The translations under genes and the position numbers were made by a program. Below, piece after piece: positions 45,507-50,026 of a stretch of 50,026 nt of DNA. Where the stretch lies: positions 1 to 50,026 of the forward strand of contig FWCC01000101.1 of the NCBI GenBank assembly GCA_900169235.1. The letters run 5' to 3'. The stretch's first letter is position 1. Every line of letters begins with the position of its first letter. This DNA is from Zarea fungicola (taxonomy: Eukaryota > Ascomycota > Sordariomycetes > Hypocreales > Cordycipitaceae). A model generated the notes under the pieces. The model was not told where the DNA came from and did not search any database. It was given only the letters and a program-made list of their open reading frames with translations.

Positions 45507-47057
45507 ACAAAGAGAGTGTGCATTGGAGGAGAAGCATCGTGGTTGTGCCAAAGCTGGGGGCTGGGTGGATAGTCGGTTGTGCTTCACCCACAGGTTCTGC
45601 TCTGGGCAAGTACCATTAGAGCGAGTGTGTCCATGGGAATGGAAAGGAGGGGGGCACTGGCTTTAATTGGCTAGCGTGTGGCGGCCACTAGATGGCAGCT
45701 TGTTGCAGCGGTGAGTGGGCGGGCAAGTGACAGACTGGACGGGCTGTGGTGCAGGGCAAGCAGGGGGTTCATGAGCCTGGCTTGCCACTGGCAGCGCCAC
45801 GGGGGTGGTGGATGAGTGAGTCTGCAGAAAGCCAAGTTAATACTGGCAACAACCACGAGGAAATGCAGGACAATCTTCATCATTTCTGGCCGGAGCAAAA
45901 CTAGGCTTGTACTAAGTAGAGCCAAGTGCAAGTCTGGGGAAGCGGGGACACCGCAACGCTGCATTCCTGTGAGCACCAGCGCCCAACCAGGCAAGGCGTT
46001 AAGCTAGGGATGGGTGGGGCACCGCCGAGAACAGAGACACAGCCCAGCGCTTTTGGAGAGTCTCCTTCTGGTGCGTGGACTGTGGACGGGTCGGCAGCCA
46101 CTGCTGGGCAGACCTGGGCTGGTCCTCCCCAGGTTAGTCCAGGTTTTGTCCCGGGGAAACATCTGCGCTTCGTACAGAGGTACTTGCGAGGCGCCCCGCC
46201 CAGACTGCGGCAGATTCCATAATGGCCAATCATGGCCCATTTTGGCCACATTCACTCCAATGAGAAGCCTCTGCTGCCGCTGATCTTGACCATTTCCGCT
46301 GCTCCCTGCGGTACACTGTACCATCCACGACCTTGCACTTCCTTGACACCTGAGTCACTTTTTCTCACTATTATGCCGCGCCCCAGGCATCCCTCGTTGG
46401 CGAGTGCCCGCCCGAAAAGAAACTGACTCTGGCCCAGTCCTTGGTGTCAGCCAGCCGGCCGGCTCTACTACCCTTTTTCTTCCCCGTAGGGGTGGGTGCC
46501 TGTCGTTCCCCCCATCTCAGGCCAGTCCAGGCCGTGCCCTGCCCCAGGCCAGTGGTAACAGGTCTGGAACCACAGCACTGTTGCAGCCGCTGTAGGAGTC
46601 TGCTCGCAGCGCCGCCCACCTACCCGCCCATCCTCTGTCCCGTCCTTTTTCTCTGGCCTCTTCCCTTCTCACCACCAACACTCCACATTAAACGCACCAT
46701 CCTCACCAAACACCTCGAATCTCGCTTCTCCTTTCCGACGACTTCCCGTTCTCCGCGAATCACTCGATCTCTATTGCCGTGTCGCCTTCTAATCCGTTTA
46801 ATATCGTCTTGCCGTCCATATTTATTCATTCTCAACCGTCAACCGTCGCCTGCCGGTCGCGACTCCCCGCCCACAGAAGAAATCGCCCCATCTCGACGAT
46901 CAACCGTAACGGTAACAACTCCAGTTAATTGTCCAACAACACTAGCCCAACTCTTTACTCGACGACGGCGGCCTCTGGCCTTTACTATACATTTTGATCA
47001 AGCGCGTACGATCGCCGCCGACAGCGACCGTGGATTGATTCCACTTATCCCGAAGCC

Positions 47058-49064
47058 ATGGCGATTGCCATGCGCTGGCATAAGCCCGACAATGTCGCTG
47101 GCTCGTCGGCCCCGGCCATCATGGTCGGCCTGTTTGTCGCTTCTGGTGGACTCTTGTTCGGATATGATACTGGGTAAGCTTTTGAATCGCCCCTGTCAAC
47201 AAACTCCTGGATTCGCTTCCCGTCCGCCTGGTCTTCCGCGCCCGAAACTTGGGATGCGGCAAGCCTGTCGAAGTCAAGGCACGCCATATACGGCATAGTG
47301 AGGACATACCGTCCTGTATTCGTCATCAAAACAGTGTGTCGACGGAGATATCTGGTTTCCTTGTGCCTATTCATTTATAATATCATGCGTTGTTCCTTGC
47401 TGACACGAACAATAGTGCCATAAACGGCATACTTGCCATGGATGAATTCAAAAAACAATTCGCTCGCAACTGCACAGACAACAGCAACTCCAGTAACCTT
47501 TGCCCAAAGGACTCGTCTATTATTGTTGGCATTCTAAGCGTTGGAACTGCTGTCGGCGCCCTGATTTCTGCACCATTCGGGGACTGGCTAGGTCGCCGTA
47601 AATCTCTGCTACTCGCCGTTGCGCTTTTCTGCATTGGTGCCATATGCCAGGTCTGCGCTGAAGATATTCCTCTCCTATTGGTCGGAAGGTATGCTTCTGG
47701 TTCTGTCCCATCACCGTATTTGATACTAATCGCTCGTTAGGCTTCTTGCTGGTATTGGTGTAGGTGCCGTCTCCGTCCTCGTACCCATGTACCAATCCGA
47801 AATGGCTCCAAAATGGATTCGAGGCACTCTTGTCTGCGCCTATCAACTATCCATCACTGTCGGTCTATTAGCGGCATCAGTCGTTAATGTTATAACTTCA
47901 CGGATCCATAACTCATCATCATATCGCATTCCACTCGGCCTGCAACTTGTTCCTGCTCTCATCATTACCGCCGGCTTATTGATTCTTCCCGAGACGCCAC
48001 GGTTCCTAGTCAAAAAGGGACGTAAAGAAGAAGCCGGCATATCACTCAGCCGATTACGGAGACTAGATATCACCCATCCCGCCCTGATTGAGGAACTACA
48101 CGAAATTATTGCCAATCACCAATATGAACTAACCTTGGGTGACGACTCCTGGAAGGAGATTTTCGTAGGCACCCCGCAATTAGCCCGTCGCACATTCACT
48201 GGCTGTGGCTTGCAGATGCTTCAGCAACTCACTGGTATCAACTTCATCATGTACTATAGCACAACCTTCTTTGGTGGTGCAGGAATCGGCAGCCCCTACA
48301 CGAAGTCCCTCATCATTCAGATTATCAATGTTGTTTCCACCTTCCCCGGTCTCCTCGTCATCGAGTCATGGGGTCGAAGAAAGCTGCTGATGTATGGCGC
48401 TATCGGCATGGCTGTGTGTCAGCTTTTTATTGCATCATTTACAGCGGCAGCAGGCAAAGACCTCGGGGCCGCAAGCCCGACCATTCTCATGGTTTTCTGT
48501 TCCATCAACATCTTCTTCTTTGCTTCATCATGGGGACCAGTTGTTTGGGTTGTTACTTCTGAAATTTACCCCCTCAAAGTCCGAGCCAAGGCAATGTCCA
48601 TTTCTACAGCCTCCAACTGGCTGCTCAATTTTGGAATTGCATACAGCACACCGTATATGGTCGACACTGGGCCTGGTAATGCTGGGTTCGGCCCCAAAAT
48701 CTTCTTCATCTGGGGTGCTTTTTGCGTATTTTCTGTCTTTTTTGTCTGGTTCATGGTATATGAGACAAGTAAAATCAGTCTCGAGCAGATTGACGAAATG
48801 TATGAACGAGTCAACCATGCCTGGAACAGCAAGAACTTTGAACCAAGCTGGAGCTTCCAGCAGATCGTGGATGAGGGCTGGTCACCCAGTGCCATTCCAC
48901 CACCGGGGCACGAGTTGCATACAACTGCCTCCCAAGTCAGCAGTACTGAGACAACGCTCAACGACACGAGCTCCACTACTACTGTACACGACACCGGCCA
49001 CTCTTCCTCAGAGGAGGATAAAGCGGTAATGCCAACCATGGCGAATGTTGATTTCAGCTATTAA
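47058..49064 (+). CDS. MFS sugar (hexose) transporter
   Basis: Exons are 47058..47173, 47416..47688 and 47741..49064. Introns of 242 and 52 nt start GTAAGC and GTATGC and end TAG. The product is 570 residues. Twelve hydrophobic segments are evident, with sugar-porter signatures: GGLLFGYDTG joined by the first splice to AINGIL, GDWLGRRKSLLL, VPMYQSEMAPKWIRG after the second splice (RLLAGIGVGAVS), PETPRFLVKKGR, and GLQMLQQLTGINFIMYYSTT in helix 7. The cytosolic tail is Ser/Thr-rich and ends MANVDFSY. This fits proton-coupled monosaccharide importers of the plasma membrane; high-affinity glucose uptake is a reasonable guess, but the substrate cannot be read from sequence. It lies alone, with no catabolic cluster. 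The ATG at 47058 is followed directly by the first helix. Confidence 0.93.
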
Positions 49065-49777
49065 AGCATTCTATACCCCCTTCTCTACGGCGCTTTTACA
49101 ATTGGGTTATAAGGAGTTAATTCTGCTTTTCTGTCTTTGTCTTTTTTCTTTTATCTTTCTTGTCACTACCTTTTCATCAGCAACTCTTTACGTATTATGT
49201 GACACGGGAAACTACCAGCGCGGAGTTTATTGATTTTTTCTGGCTTTGGCGTTCGCAGGACTTTGTTGGTTTGACATATTCGTCAGTTGGCACAGGACAA
49301 AAAATATATTCGGAAGGGCCATTTTACTACGTTGGGATGTTCTAATATATGTTTCAACGACTGCCGTAGGCTGGCAGTTGATTTGGCTTTTTCGTTGGCT
49401 TGTTTCTTACAAATTACATTGGTTCCTATTTATGTATGGGCACAGTCTATTTACTGCCTTTTTATTTAAAGAGACGTTGTATTCAATCATCTCATCCATA
49501 ATGTTTAACACTTGAGCTCGGTGCTAATATTTCTTTACACGGTGTGTGCACACTCCATCCGATTCTAACAACCAGATTTCATTGTCATATGACTGGCTAT
49601 GTCTGCAGTATTTGGAAGTTAAGACAAGGAAGGAGGTAGGGAAGAAAAAAGCACGTATAACGTCAAAAGAAACGGCATTTGGGAGAAGGTGAAACATGAT
49701 TAGGACAGCTCGGTGTCCCGAGTAGCAATATTAAAAATTACTAACATTGGATGATTCAGAAGAAGACAAAAAGAAAA
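49065..49777. other. 3' region of the transporter and tRNA downstream flank
   Basis: T-rich sequence follows the transporter stop and should hold its polyadenylation site. No gene is seen; small frames such as 49246-49515 lack any family signature. Confidence 0.5.
49768..49777 (-). terminator. RNA polymerase III terminator of tRNA-Tyr
   Basis: On the minus strand T4 (49777-49774) and T5 (49772-49768) runs follow directly after the tRNA 3' end, as expected for polymerase III termination. Confidence 0.7.
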
Positions 49778-49865
49778 TCTCCGGGGACGGAGTCGAACCG
49801 CCGACATTCTGATGATATGTATTCCATTACAGTCAGACGCCATAAACCAACTAGACCACCCAGAG
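49778..49865 (-). tRNA. tRNA-Tyr (GUA) with a 13-nt intron
   Basis: The minus strand folds as a tRNA. The acceptor CTCTGGG pairs with CCCGGAG (one U-G pair) with discriminator A. A short D stem follows, then the anticodon stem TCTGA/TCAGA, and a T arm GGCGG-TTCGACT-CCGTC. The anticodon loop is 20 nt; removing 13 nt (49826-49814, just after A37) leaves CTGTAAA with anticodon GTA (49830-49828). The intron sits at the canonical 37/38 position and contains TAC, which can pair with the anticodon, as is usual for eukaryotic tRNA-Tyr, whose genes generally carry introns. The identity is therefore well supported. Confidence 0.9.
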
Positions 49866-49878
49866 TTGAAAGAGTGGG

Positions 49879-49887
49879 TTTTATATA
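49879..49887 (-). promoter_or_regulatory. TATA-like element upstream of tRNA-Tyr
   Basis: TATATAAAA on the minus strand lies 14-22 nt upstream of the tRNA 5' end. Many fungal tRNA genes have such upstream TATA-like boxes that place TFIIIB. Confidence 0.4.
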
Positions 49888-50026
49888 GCATTATAAGGGT
49901 AGACAGCTATCCGGGCCCACTCTCACTTTTCTCCCGCCGATCTTGCAACTCTGGCCCCTACCCTATAGCGACACATGTCTACAACGATTGGATTTCTGGC
50001 ACAACATCTTTCATCTACATCACAAG

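Larger units (their letters stand above)
40382..47057. other. 6.7-kb gene-poor region before the transporter
   Basis: I find no gene with family motifs or good splice structure. Contents are a hairpin/tRNA-like relic near 41192-41262, an (AAG)12 microsatellite at 41988-42023, a GC-rich palindromic patch (cgggtacccg) near 41898, a poly-A run near 44830-44846 and a perfect inverted repeat at 45484-45506. The last several hundred bases are CT-rich and form the transporter promoter and leader. Non-coding RNA genes cannot be excluded. Confidence 0.45.

Noticed and set aside
46441..47298. 285-codon plus-strand frame over the transporter leader and start
   Set aside because: It opens with TTG rather than ATG, is Pro/Ser/Arg-rich from CT-rich leader sequence, and overlaps the real start in another frame.

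Overview
The window looks like nuclear DNA of a filamentous ascomycete, most likely a sordariomycete close to Hypocreales. The evidence is short spliceosomal introns (about 47-90 nt, GTAAGT/GTATGT donors, CTAAC/CTGAC branch sites), fungus-specific families (Zn(II)2Cys6 regulator, RlmA-type MADS-box factor, DUF7924), an intron-containing tRNA-Tyr(GUA) and pyrimidine-rich leaders. Species cannot be fixed from sequence alone. Twelve protein loci, one tRNA gene and several speculative elements are described. Exon coordinates were built by hand from frame, splice signals and remembered family conservation.

Layout. 1-4.6 kb is accessory and decayed: a truncated, frameshifted UPF1-like (DNA2/NAM7-type) helicase pseudogene and a possible tRNA-like relic. 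4.6-6.8 kb holds a Zn(II)2Cys6 transcription factor (-). 9.2-10.5 kb holds a secreted, probably GPI-anchored Gly/Ser-repeat protein (+). 11.6-13.4 kb holds an LMBR1/LMBD1-like membrane protein (+), convergent with the RlmA/Rlm1-type MADS-box factor (-) at 14.3-16.3 kb. A gene-poor stretch of about 6 kb follows.

22.4-35.7 kb is the dense housekeeping core. TAF1 (TFIID, -) and CFT1/CPSF160 (mRNA 3'-end processing, +) are divergent and share a 452-bp promoter, pairing an initiation factor with a 3'-end factor. Then come a frameshifted DUF7924 gene, an abscission/NoCut checkpoint regulator homologue and a secreted FAS1-domain protein. 38.2-40.4 kb holds a fumarate reductase (Osm1/Frd type) fused to cytochrome b5. 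A 6.7-kb gene-poor stretch leads to an MFS hexose transporter (47.1-49.1 kb) and tRNA-Tyr.

The observation most worth a second look is the last TAF1 intron. It is unusually long (590 nt) and carries a same-strand 135-codon open frame encoding a basic coiled coil, whose ATG lies inside the 5' splice site. Splicing and translation from that ATG are therefore mutually exclusive on one transcript. Other points are a second TAF1 intron without in-frame stops, intron-like in-frame segments in two neighbouring genes, in-frame segmental duplications in the Gly/Ser protein, and complementary pentanucleotide repeats flanking exon 1 of the MADS-box gene.
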